Shown here: one piece after another, positions 25,897 through 31,366 of the stretch | Layout: each line of letters starts with the position of its first letter | How positions within the stretch are numbered: the stretch's first letter is position 1 | Program-made: the position numbers and the translations under genes | The notes under the pieces: generated by a model | What the model was told of the DNA's origin: nothing | The model's input: only the letters and a program-made list of their open reading frames with translations | Database searches by the model: none | DNA from: Prochlorococcus sp. AG-424-E18 | GTDB lineage: Bacteria > Cyanobacteriota > Cyanobacteriia > PCC-6307 > Cyanobiaceae | NCBI GenBank assembly: GCA_003210155.1 | Contig: QCNC01000010.1 | Coordinates: forward strand, 1 to 49,946 | DNA length: 49,946 nucleotides | Direction: 5' to 3'

Positions 25897-26048
25897 ATGA
25901 AACGTAGACTCTCAGCTGGGCTTTTATTAGTTTTAATTACTTTAATTTTCAAGGTTCTGTAAGGCAAGAAATAAATAATTATTTCTTCGCTTCTAATGCT
26001 TTTACTAGAGTGGCATGCCTGATGTATGACTTTTACATGGAGATCTAG
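25897..26048 (+). pseudogene. small secreted-protein gene with a one-base frameshift
   Basis: After AAAAGG, ATG 25897 starts MKRRLSAGLLLVLITLIFKV, a signal peptide, but the frame stops at 25962. One base added in the T-run before CAAGG would continue into QGSVRQEINNYFFASNAF and TRVACLMYDFYMEI, ending at TAG 26046-26048. The second frame looks like protein and starts exactly where the signal peptide should be cleaved. Best explained by a deletion in a T homopolymer; programmed shifting or a base error are alternatives. Confidence 0.45.
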
Positions 26049-26149
26049 TATCACTAATATAGCATAAACTATCCACTAATGGATCTATATATACAAATCG
26101 ATACATAATACATTAATATGTTAGTTATAGAGACAGGAATGGACTTGAG

Positions 26150-26551
26150 ATGACACAGTCAAAACTTGAAGAATTACTGAAGATAGATACTGAATCATAT
26201 AACCTTTTACGAGTACTCCATATGTTCATGAAGTTGGATAAATCTCAGGATGTTCCACTACAAGCAATGGCAGTATTTTGGTTTGTAGCAACCTATAAAA
26301 ATTGCAGTAAAAAGAATATTGAGGAACACTTTAATATGAGTAAAGCTAGTGCATCAAGACTCACAGACTATTTAAGTAGATATCACAGACTAGGCAAAGC
26401 TGGCTTAGGTTTAATTTCAAAAGAATCAGATCCAAAAGATAAAAGGAGAACTCTTTTGAAACTAACCAGGAAAGGAAAGGATTTAATAGAAAAGTCTTTT
26501 AGTACCCTTTATGAAGACGTAAAGGATTATGAAATAGATTATGAGGAGTAA
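26150..26551 (+). CDS. MarR-family winged-helix transcriptional regulator
   Basis: A 133-aa regulator: dimerisation helices at both ends and a central winged helix, with NIEEHFNMSKASASRLTDYLSRY as recognition helix region and ESDPKDKRRTLLKLTRKGKDLIE as the wing. DPxDxR is the MarR wing signature. It is first in a three-gene coupled unit with the 63-aa and ClpS genes (TAATG overlaps). The GC-richer direct-repeat-free leader at 26049-26149 holds its promoter; MarR proteins often bind their own. Confidence 0.85.
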   Translation: MTQSKLEELLKIDTESYNLLRVLHMFMKLDKSQDVPLQAMAVFWFVATYKNCSKKNIEEHFNMSKASASRLTDYLSRYHRLGKAGLGLISKESDPKDKRRTLLKLTRKGKDLIEKSFSTLYEDVKDYEIDYEE

Positions 26552-26742
26552 TGAATACTTGCAACTCTATTAATTCCATAGCCATTGGAAAACTTTTAAA
26601 GAAATATAATTTAACTCCCAAGAATAAGCAGAAAGTTATTTTATTAGCCCAACGGAAAACCGCAACATGGTCCGGTCTCAATAGACTTGCAAGAAAACTA
26701 GAATTTAAAAAGTCAGTAGCTAATCAACAGCAACAACAGTAA
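26551..26742 (+). CDS. small hypothetical protein between marR-like and clpS (63 aa)
   Basis: Start ATG overlaps the MarR stop, and its own TAA overlaps the next ATG region, so all three are coupled. The sequence MNTCNSINSIAIGKLLKKYN, then LTPKNKQKVILLAQRKTATW, ends in a run of Gln. Basic and helical, possibly RNA- or DNA-binding. Family unknown. Confidence 0.6.
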   Translation: MNTCNSINSIAIGKLLKKYNLTPKNKQKVILLAQRKTATWSGLNRLARKLEFKKSVANQQQQQ

Positions 26743-27041
26743 TGATGGAATTATCTACCACTTCACCTACTACAGTCTTAGAACCAAAGACTGCAAAACA
26801 AAAATATCCAGAAGCAAGAGTGATAGTTCTGGATGATAACTTTAATACTTTTCAACATGTAGCAAAATCCCTTTTGTCAATAATTCCAGGAATGAGTGAA
26901 AAGAGATCATGGGATCTAGCCATTAAAGTAGACAAGTCAGGTTCCGCAGAAGTATGGAGGGGTAATTTTGAACAGGCTGAATTTTATCACGAGCAACTAG
27001 TTAGTAAAGGTTTAACTATGGCTCCAATTGAAAGAACTTAA
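26742..27041 (+). CDS. clpS: ClpS-like adaptor of the Clp protease (ClpS2-type), divergent pocket
   Basis: A 99-aa protein with the ClpS core: ARVIVLDDNFNTFQHVAKSL at 25-44, IPGMSEKRSWDLAIKVDKSG at 48-67, AEVWRGNFEQAEFYHEQL and SKGLTMAPIE. ClpS delivers proteins with destabilising N-terminal residues to ClpAP/ClpCP. Aligned by eye to E. coli ClpS, Asn34 corresponds to Asp31, Met40 to Phe, Met62 to Ala and the amino-group-binding His66 to Asp64. So the N-degron pocket is altered, and a different cargo preference is likely. It is behind a MarR gene on an island. Confidence 0.85.
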   Translation: MMELSTTSPTTVLEPKTAKQKYPEARVIVLDDNFNTFQHVAKSLLSIIPGMSEKRSWDLAIKVDKSGSAEVWRGNFEQAEFYHEQLVSKGLTMAPIERT

Positions 27042-27172
27042 AATTTAATTGAGAGTAATGTAAGAATTTACTTTAGTAAATTAAGCAAAGACAAATAAAA
27101 AGTTAAATTTCTGGGGTTTGTTGTAAAAGCATTTTATAAATTGAATCGAAATTAAATATTTGGAGAAGATGT

Positions 27173-27346
27173 ATGGAAAATAAAAAAGTGATAAAAGTTG
27201 AACCATTGAATTTCTACTCAAATGATATGACTCTAACTAAAGATCAGCTAGTTCATAATCACTTGAAGTTGACGTATCAAAAAAACTTAGTTTCTGATCT
27301 AGATCAAAAACATAAAACATGGGCTAAAGAAGATGCAGCAAGTTAA
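27173..27346 (+). CDS. small hypothetical protein (57 aa)
   Basis: ATG at 27173 with TGGAGAAG upstream as ribosome-binding site. It begins MENKKVIKVEPLNFYSNDMT and continues LTKDQLVHNHLKLTYQKNLV, SDLDQKHKTWAKEDAAS. Soluble, charged, helical. It follows clpS by about 130 bp on the same strand. Confidence 0.55.
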   Translation: MENKKVIKVEPLNFYSNDMTLTKDQLVHNHLKLTYQKNLVSDLDQKHKTWAKEDAAS

Positions 27347-27452
27347 TTTTACTTGTAATGAGTGTGTTTTAATATATTTAATTTCTAAAAATTAATGGTT
27401 TACTTTTTGATGTTTTATATTAACTATATATACTTTTATTTTAAAAAATGAA

Positions 27453-27962
27453 GTGTTAGATATTTTGAATAAGATTTTTACTTTTACATTAATTCTAATA
27501 TTACCTGCGTATGCTTACGCGGGCTTTCCTGAAGGTGAGAAGGGTTACGATTTAAATAAAATAGAAAAGTCATTCAAACTTCCATGTAGTGAAATTGGAG
27601 ATGATCAATGTATTGCAAGAGTAATAGCTATGGGAGGTTGTATTTATAGTTTTGAAATTAACAAAGGGAAAGAAAATGAAGACGCCTTAAAAAAATCAGA
27701 TGAAGTTTTAATTGCTCTTTTAGATGGAAACAGTTTGGATATAAATAATATGTTTGAAAATGATGGATCAATTAAAAATGATATTAGATCTGAAGTAATT
27801 AGCAGAATAAATTCTTGTCGTGAAGCTACTAAAAAAGCAATACCTAATTTAGTTAAGTTACCTGAAGGGATGGAAATGACGGAAGAGAGACTTGAAAGCT
27901 TGACTAATACTTATCCTCAGTACTATCTATACATGTTTGAACAAATGAGAAATGGCAAATAA
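27453..27962 (+). CDS. secreted protein (169 aa), GTG start
   Basis: GTG at 27453 starts a signal peptide (LDILNKIFTFTLILILPAYAYA) with cleavage likely after AYA near residue 23. The mature part has Cys in LPCSEIGDDQCIARV, GGCIYSF and NSCREA, enough for two disulfides, and ends with a helical MTEERLESLTNTYPQYYLYMF. Exported, function unknown. An internal TTG at 27465 is an alternative start. Confidence 0.65.
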   Translation: MLDILNKIFTFTLILILPAYAYAGFPEGEKGYDLNKIEKSFKLPCSEIGDDQCIARVIAMGGCIYSFEINKGKENEDALKKSDEVLIALLDGNSLDINNMFENDGSIKNDIRSEVISRINSCREATKKAIPNLVKLPEGMEMTEERLESLTNTYPQYYLYMFEQMRNGK

Positions 27963-28046
27963 TTACTTCTTATTCTTAAATATTTATACATATATGTAAC
28001 AGAAATGTATAGACTTAATATAAATATAAGCATATATAACCAATTT

Positions 28047-28076
28047 CTTTACATTAATTAATATTAATGTTACATT
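28047..28076 (+). promoter_or_regulatory. shared 30-bp element upstream of hli cluster
   Basis: This segment begins CTTTACAT and ends TTAATGTTACATT, 27 bp before the hli start at 28104. The same element lies at 30322-30351, 25 bp before another hli, with 27 of 30 positions identical. It probably contains the promoter or operator for both. Which hexamers are -35 and -10 is unclear. Confidence 0.55.
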
Positions 28077-28103
28077 AGTTTACATAAATTACTCTTTATA
28101 AAA

Positions 28104-28211
28104 ATGACCCCTGAAGCAGAAAGATTTAACGGTTGGGCAGCAATGCTCGGTTTCGTTGCAGCTGTTGGCGCATACGTAACAACTGGTCAAATTATTCCTG
28201 GTTGGTTCTAA
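28104..28211 (+). CDS. hli: high-light-inducible protein (35 aa)
   Basis: ATG 28104 gives MTPEAERFNGWAAMLGFVAA, then VGAYVTTGQIIPGWF. It keeps the ExxNGxxAMxGF core of the chlorophyll a/b-binding-like Hli fold, with Trp in place of the usual Arg after NG, and the TGQIIPG ending of multi-copy, phage-shared Hli proteins. One thylakoid helix; pigment protection under light stress. Its stop overlaps the next hli start by 1 bp. Confidence 0.92.
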   Translation: MTPEAERFNGWAAMLGFVAAVGAYVTTGQIIPGWF

Positions 28212-28345
28212 TGACAAACACAAAAACAGTTGAGAAGGAAAAGGTTATAGCTGAGAAGCTTAACGGCAGATTTGCAATGATGGGCTTTATTGCTCTTATT
28301 GGCGCTTATCTAACAACAGGTCAAATTATTCCAGGCTTTGTGTAA
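28211..28345 (+). CDS. hli: high-light-inducible protein (44 aa)
   Basis: Start ATG overlaps the previous TAA (TAATG). It reads MTNTKTVEKEKVIAEKLNGR, then FAMMGFIALIGAYLTTGQII and PGFV. It carries the full ExxNGRxAM pigment-binding core and the TGQIIPG end. Near-duplicate of the hli at 30377-30532: the TVEKEKV stretch and most of the helix are the same. Confidence 0.94.
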   Translation: MTNTKTVEKEKVIAEKLNGRFAMMGFIALIGAYLTTGQIIPGFV

Positions 28346-28527
28346 TGCTCGAGGCAGGAATTAACACTTGGATTAACGCTATACTTTTTCCTTTTATGCC
28401 AGTCATAACAGTATTTCTTGTTAGTGCATTAATGTTGAGTGATTTGCCATGGAATGATGATGATGACGATGATGATGGCGGCGGATTAATTTCCCCGGTG
28501 TATAACTATGTTCCCCAAGGGGCTTAG
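28345..28527 (+). CDS. membrane protein with poly-Asp segment (60 aa)
   Basis: Coupled to the upstream hli by TAATG. MLEAGINTWINAILFPFMPV and ITVFLVSALMLSDLPW form one long or two short helices, then seven consecutive Asp, three Gly and a hydrophobic end (LISPVYNYVPQGA). The acidic patch could bind cations or a basic partner. Position inside the hli unit suggests a partner in pigment or photosystem protection. Confidence 0.65.
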   Translation: MLEAGINTWINAILFPFMPVITVFLVSALMLSDLPWNDDDDDDDGGGLISPVYNYVPQGA

Positions 28528-28542
28528 AGGACATGTATCGAA

Positions 28543-28656
28543 ATGATTTTCATCTCATCTTTATTTAATTCAGTCCCTTCAAGTGCTAAAGACCTTTTAG
28601 AGTTTGGTTTCTTTCTCACTGTGGGTATTACAGCAGGAAAAGTAGGACTCTTATGA
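28543..28656 (+). CDS. membrane microprotein in the hli unit (37 aa)
   Basis: ATG 28543 reads MIFISSLFNSVPSSAKDLLE, then FGFFLTVGITAGKVGLL. Two short hydrophobic stretches around an Asp/Glu-bearing turn. Its stop overlaps the next start (ATGA), tying it to the 28-aa gene. Confidence 0.5.
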   Translation: MIFISSLFNSVPSSAKDLLEFGFFLTVGITAGKVGLL

Positions 28657-28739
28657 AAACATATCTAATTGCCATATCACTATTTGGCATTGCAGTAATT
28701 ACTACTGCGATATCACCAAGTATTGCCTACGCATTATAA
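28653..28739 (+). CDS. signal-peptide-like microprotein (28 aa)
   Basis: ATG 28653 overlaps the previous stop and reads MKTYLIAISLFGIAVITTAI, then SPSIAYAL. It looks like a complete signal peptide (basic start, hydrophobic core, SIAYA end) with no mature domain, so it may act as a single membrane helix. Could also be the remnant of a longer secreted protein. Confidence 0.5.
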   Translation: MKTYLIAISLFGIAVITTAISPSIAYAL

Positions 28740-28774
28740 AAATTTAATCACTTTTATTAACGAACAATTAAAAA

Positions 28775-28903
28775 ATGGAAAATTCAAAACCAACTTATTG
28801 GCAAAATGCCGAGAGAACCAATGGAAGAATGGCAATGATGGGTTTATTCGCATTGGTTGTAAACTACGGTCTTTTTGGCTGGATCATCCCAGGTATTTTT
28901 TAA
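28775..28903 (+). CDS. hli: high-light-inducible protein (42 aa)
   Basis: ATG 28775 gives MENSKPTYWQNAERTNGRMA, then MMGLFALVVNYGLFGWIIPG and IF. The AERTNGRMAMMG core is classical, while the end is GWIIPGIF in place of TGQIIPG, setting it apart from the other four copies. One thylakoid helix. It is followed by a 30-aa membrane gene 1 bp after its stop. Confidence 0.9.
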   Translation: MENSKPTYWQNAERTNGRMAMMGLFALVVNYGLFGWIIPGIF

Positions 28904-28904
28904 A

Positions 28905-28997
28905 ATGAATATAGATATTTTCTTAATCTCTTTCTTTACATATCTATTAGTGCCAGTGGTAATGGTTGCTAAGGGTAGAAAAAATAAGGCATTTTAA
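28905..28997 (+). CDS. membrane microprotein after hli (30 aa)
   Basis: ATG 28905 reads MNIDIFLISFFTYLLVPVVM, then VAKGRKNKAF. One helix with a basic cytoplasmic end. Its start lies one base after the hli stop, so it is surely on the same transcript. Unknown role. Confidence 0.5.
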   Translation: MNIDIFLISFFTYLLVPVVMVAKGRKNKAF

Positions 28998-28998
28998 A

Positions 28999-29175
28999 TT
29001 GTTTTATTTCGCAAAAAATAATTACATAAAATATGACGAATGGTTTGATGAGAATATTTCTCCACTTGATTTAAAATTTTATTACGAAGAAAAACGATTC
29101 TCAAATACTCTTCATGAAAAATTTTATTTATTGTCAACCTCAAAAATATTCATTGGGGGTTCTGAAAAAAAATGA
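28999..29175 (+). CDS. hypothetical protein (58 aa), probable TTG start
   Basis: The frame opens upstream at 28966, inside the microprotein gene; the TTG at 28999 avoids that overlap. The product is LFYFAKNNYIKYDEWFDENI, SPLDLKFYYEEKRFSNTLHE, KFYLLSTSKIFIGGSEKK. Aromatic, charged and soluble. Last gene of the cluster before the RNA-like elements. Confidence 0.4.
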   Translation: MFYFAKNNYIKYDEWFDENISPLDLKFYYEEKRFSNTLHEKFYLLSTSKIFIGGSEKK

Positions 29176-29254
29176 TTAATATAAAATATTTTTTTTAATT
29201 ACTGCCCCTAATAAAATTAAAGAAAAATAAGGTAAGTGCTTATTTTATCAACAA

Positions 29255-29315
29255 AAAAAGGACGTAAGATACGTCCGATTAAAAAGCTTGATAATCCCCA
29301 TCACCCAGCCTTTTT
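29255..29315 (+). ncRNA. candidate small RNA, CCCCATCACC element copy 2
   Basis: The 29176-29569 gap holds two tandem structures. Here GGACGTA/TACGTCC (29260-29276) forms a perfect 7-bp hairpin with a 3-nt loop, then 19 nt later comes TCCCCATCACCCAGCC and T5 (29295-29315). AAAAAG (29281-29286) can pair with CTTTTT around the motif. Same order as copy 1: hairpin, C-rich motif, U-run. Transcription inferred. Confidence 0.45.
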
Positions 29316-29319
29316 AAAA

Positions 29320-29443
29320 TAATAGCACTACATATGGTGTTTGTATGTGATAAATTTTACCTATTGATGGGGTTGTAAGTTTCCATTTATTTTGTCATGA
29401 TAGAAATCCCCATCACCTAGGCTCGCAAGAGTCTTTTTTTTTT
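29320..29443 (+). ncRNA. candidate small RNA, CCCCATCACC element copy 3
   Basis: TCCCCATCACC (29407-29417) is followed directly by the terminator GGCTC-GCAA-GAGTC (29420-29433, GNRA-type loop, one G-U pair) and ten Ts. Upstream, TGATGGGG (29365-29372) is perfectly complementary to CCCCATCA (29408-29415), so the motif may be masked in an alternative fold. Independent boundaries are uncertain; it may be continuous with copy 2. Confidence 0.5.
29420..29443 (+). terminator. intrinsic terminator with GCAA loop
   Basis: GGCTC (29420-29424) pairs with GAGTC (29429-29433) around GCAA and runs into T10 (29434-29443). A strong stop immediately after the CCCCATCACC motif of copy 3. Confidence 0.7.
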
Positions 29444-29569
29444 GCTTGTAATAACAAATAAGTGAAGGATTGAAAAAACAACAAAAGAAACATATAACAG
29501 TCTCTCTAGATACACAATAATTCCATCACAAATTATTAGTATGCCTTTACTGAAGTTAAGGTATTTAAT

Positions 29570-29824
29570 ATGCCACAAAAAAATCAAACTAATGGTATTT
29601 ATCCATGGGATTATCAAATAGGAGATGAAAATTTCCAATTTGAGCCCTGGATTCTAAGGAAAGGAAAGGAATATGTAACTATTGAGAAAAACATAAATAA
29701 CAAAGGATTTTTTTATTTACAGAAGAATGAAGAAAAACGTCTTTCTCTTAACGCCTTACAAACAAAATCTACATTTAACCAATTAATGAATTTTGGATAT
29801 GAGCTAAGAAAAAGTAAGTTCTAA
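29570..29824 (+). CDS. hypothetical protein (84 aa)
   Basis: ATG 29570: MPQKNQTNGIYPWDYQIGDE, NFQFEPWILRKGKEYVTIEK, NINNKGFFYLQKNEEKRLSL, then a polar helical end. Soluble, with aromatic beta-type pattern. It is preferred over the overlapping minus-strand hydrophobic frame because of its normal amino-acid mix. Unknown function. Confidence 0.55.
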   Translation: MPQKNQTNGIYPWDYQIGDENFQFEPWILRKGKEYVTIEKNINNKGFFYLQKNEEKRLSLNALQTKSTFNQLMNFGYELRKSKF

Positions 29825-29862
29825 TTTTTTAAGGGTATATTTTACTGAGATAAACTCTGGTT

Positions 29863-29982
29863 TTACATAATTAATAAGAAACGGAGAGCTAGAGGCATCC
29901 ACATACATAGAAGAAGCATTAGTAATAAAGTAATAGCATGGACATTGGGAATGTAATGCTCTTTAAAAACTTGATCCTTCAT
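29863..29982 (-). CDS. membrane microprotein (39 aa)
   Basis: Minus strand from ATG 29982: MKDQVFKEHYIPNVHAITLL, then LMLLLCMWMPLALRFLLIM. One strongly hydrophobic helix after a polar start. It begins 4 bp after the stop of another tiny gene (29987-30076), so the two form a two-gene unit opposite to the hli genes. Confidence 0.5.
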   Translation of the reverse strand: MKDQVFKEHYIPNVHAITLLLMLLLCMWMPLALRFLLIM

Positions 29983-29986
29983 TAAT

Positions 29987-30076
29987 TTATCTAGCTTTCC
30001 TTAATTTTATCTCCCTTCTGATAAGTAAAGCTATAACAACTACACACATATTCATCAGAAAAACGTTTAATGGCAT
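29987..30076 (-). CDS. membrane microprotein (29 aa)
   Basis: From ATG 30076: MPLNVFLMNMCVVVIALLIR, then REIKLRKAR. One helix with a very basic C-terminal side, predicted inside. Paired with the 39-aa gene downstream. Unknown role; coding assignment rests on charge pattern and tight spacing. Confidence 0.4.
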   Translation of the reverse strand: MPLNVFLMNMCVVVIALLIRREIKLRKAR

Positions 30077-30321
30077 TAATAAAAAAAGTATTTACTTAAT
30101 TGATAGCAAGAATGTTAGTCTAAAATATTAAGATTTACTGATAGTGAGAGAGAGAAAACATCAAACATGGGTGAAAAAAAAAAGATGCAAAAAGTTAATT
30201 ACTTGTTGAAAGAAATTAAATTTTAGAAAGGGTAACTACATAAAGCATATTGATGAATTTGACTCATAAATGTGACATTTTGTTTTAATTTATTTAAAAT
30301 CTAAGATAAATAGTAATATTA
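30077..30321. other. spacer without a convincing gene
   Basis: Between the divergent microprotein pair and the fourth hli I see only AT-rich DNA and a 19-codon frame at 30167-30226 that I do not call. The last part leads into the shared hli element at 30322. Confidence 0.5.
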
Positions 30322-30351
30322 CTTTACACTAAGTAATATAAATGTTACATT
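30322..30351 (+). promoter_or_regulatory. second copy of the 30-bp hli upstream element
   Basis: Begins CTTTACAC and ends TAAATGTTACATT, 25 bp before the hli ATG at 30377. It differs from 28047-28076 at three positions only. Conservation beyond a simple -10/-35 suggests an activator or repressor site. Confidence 0.55.
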
Positions 30352-30376
30352 TTATATGTAGGATTTCATTCTTCTT

Positions 30377-30532
30377 ATGAACTCAAAAAAAGTTAAAGTT
30401 CTCGAAACAAAAACAGTTGAGAAGGAAAAAGTTGTTGCTGAAAAGCTCAATGGCAGATTTGCCATGATTGGCTTCATAGCTGCTATTGGTGCTTACTTAA
30501 CAACAGGTCAAATTATTCCTGGGTTCGTCTAA
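30377..30532 (+). CDS. hli: high-light-inducible protein (51 aa)
   Basis: ATG 30377: MNSKKVKVLETKTVEKEKVV, AEKLNGRFAMIGFIAAIGAY, LTTGQIIPGFV. Full Hli core plus TGQIIPGF end. Duplicate of 28211-28345 with a longer N-terminus; the segment coding TVEKEK is nearly the same at DNA level. Preceded by the shared 30-bp element. Confidence 0.94.
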   Translation: MNSKKVKVLETKTVEKEKVVAEKLNGRFAMIGFIAAIGAYLTTGQIIPGFV

Positions 30533-30643
30533 ATGGACTTTATTTCTAAACGCCAAGGATATGTTCCTTTTAAGGTAGTTCCTTACATTTTCTTTATTTC
30601 TGTAATTTTAAGTATCACTACAGCAACTGAAGTGTTCGTATAA
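30533..30643 (+). CDS. membrane microprotein after hli (36 aa)
   Basis: Its ATG follows the hli stop directly. MDFISKRQGYVPFKVVPYIF, then FISVILSITTATEVFV. One C-terminal helix after a basic start. This repeats the theme seen at 28905: an hli followed at once by a tiny membrane protein. Confidence 0.55.
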   Translation: MDFISKRQGYVPFKVVPYIFFISVILSITTATEVFV

Positions 30644-30710
30644 ATTTTCAACAAACATATTCATGAGAGCTTGCTTCTAGAAATATAATCGAGCTTTTTT
30701 TCTTTCTGTG

Positions 30711-30794
30711 ATGAGTAGTGTGTTCATAAAAAAGTTTAGATTGAATAACAATCAAAAAAAGTTAGAACGAGAATTATTAGCTATTAATAAATAA
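30711..30794 (+). CDS. basic microprotein (27 aa)
   Basis: ATG 30711: MSSVFIKKFRLNNNQKKLER, then ELLAINK. Very basic, helical and soluble. Short, so uncertain. It precedes the 59-aa gene by 9 bp. Confidence 0.35.
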   Translation: MSSVFIKKFRLNNNQKKLERELLAINK

Positions 30795-30803
30795 AGGATA
30801 CTA

Positions 30804-30983
30804 ATGAAGCTAAAAATCAATATAAATTTTATAGAAAAATATTTAGCTTATTTAATAAACGATATTGAATATAAGCGGATTACAAAAAAATTAAAAAAAT
30901 ATGATTTAATGGCGGACGTTGACGATCAAAGATTTCATCATTTTAGATCGACTGTTAATTTATTTCCCTTAATAACAACTTAA
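30804..30983 (+). CDS. basic hypothetical protein (59 aa)
   Basis: ATG 30804: MKLKININ, FIEKYLAYLINDIEYKRITK, KLKKYDLMADVDDQRFHHFR, STVNLFPLITT. Helical and basic, possibly nucleic-acid binding. Its 3' end contains one copy of the TTAGATCGACT repeat. Unknown function. Confidence 0.45.
   Translation: MKLKININFIEKYLAYLINDIEYKRITKKLKKYDLMADVDDQRFHHFRSTVNLFPLITT
30943..30957. repeat. TTAGATCGACT repeat, copy 1 of 3
   Basis: TTTTAGATCGACTGTTAAT occurs at 30941-30959 inside the 59-aa gene. The core TTAGATCGACT recurs at 31303-31313 and 33687-33697, where the last copy also keeps the leading TTTT and GTNAAT. An 11-bp core three times in 2.8 kb is more than chance expectation for this composition. 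Confidence 0.6.
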
Positions 30984-31042
30984 TATAAGTAATTATCAAA
31001 TTAAATTTATGCTTAAATATTTCAGTTCTCATTAACTTACAA

Positions 31043-31261
31043 ATGTATTATTCAGAAACTAAAGTGATAATGGGTGGTCTAGTCCATGTTCCAATATTAA
31101 TCTTCATAGTAAATTTTATTAAAGGAAAGTTTGAATCTATAGCATCAAAAGTAGTTGAAGTTAAAGCGGAAGAGCCAAAGGTAAAATTAGTTGAAGTTAA
31201 AGAAGAGGAAGTAAAAGCGGAAGAGGTAAACGCAAGTGAAGTTAAAGAAGAAGCAGAATAA
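31043..31261 (+). CDS. membrane-anchored protein with Glu/Lys repeat tail (72 aa)
   Basis: After MYYSETKVIMGG comes one helix (LVHVPILIFIVNFIKG), then a tail of repeating VEVKAEE / VKLVEVKEEE / VKAEEV units: a charged coiled or disordered rod. Repeats at DNA level (GAAGTTAAAG) are visible. Possibly a thylakoid-surface tether; function unknown. Confidence 0.6.
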   Translation: MYYSETKVIMGGLVHVPILIFIVNFIKGKFESIASKVVEVKAEEPKVKLVEVKEEEVKAEEVNASEVKEEAE

Positions 31262-31302
31262 CAGGAAGAAATAATTAAGAAAGAGGTTTTAATCCCTCTA
31301 CG

Positions 31303-31313
31303 TTAGATCGACT
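31303..31313. repeat. TTAGATCGACT repeat, copy 2 of 3
   Basis: Core TTAGATCGACT in the spacer after the Glu/Lys repeat gene, preceded by CG instead of TT and followed by TTAAATC. See copies at 30943 and 33687. Confidence 0.55.
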
Positions 31314-31366
31314 TTAAATCAATTAAAAGTGCGAATAAAGTGTGAATAGAAAAATTTTTTTTTAAA

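Noticed and set aside
25851..26054. Minus-strand 67-aa frame
   Set aside because: It is opposite the signal-peptide ORF with its own Shine-Dalgarno, and its composition is shadow-like.
29417..29638. Minus-strand 73-aa hydrophobic frame
   Set aside because: It runs through the terminator and sRNA-like element and overlaps the more protein-like plus-strand gene at 29570.
30167..30226. 19-codon frame MGEKKKMQKVNYLLKEIKF
   Set aside because: Too short, with no clear ribosome-binding site or coupling to a neighbour.
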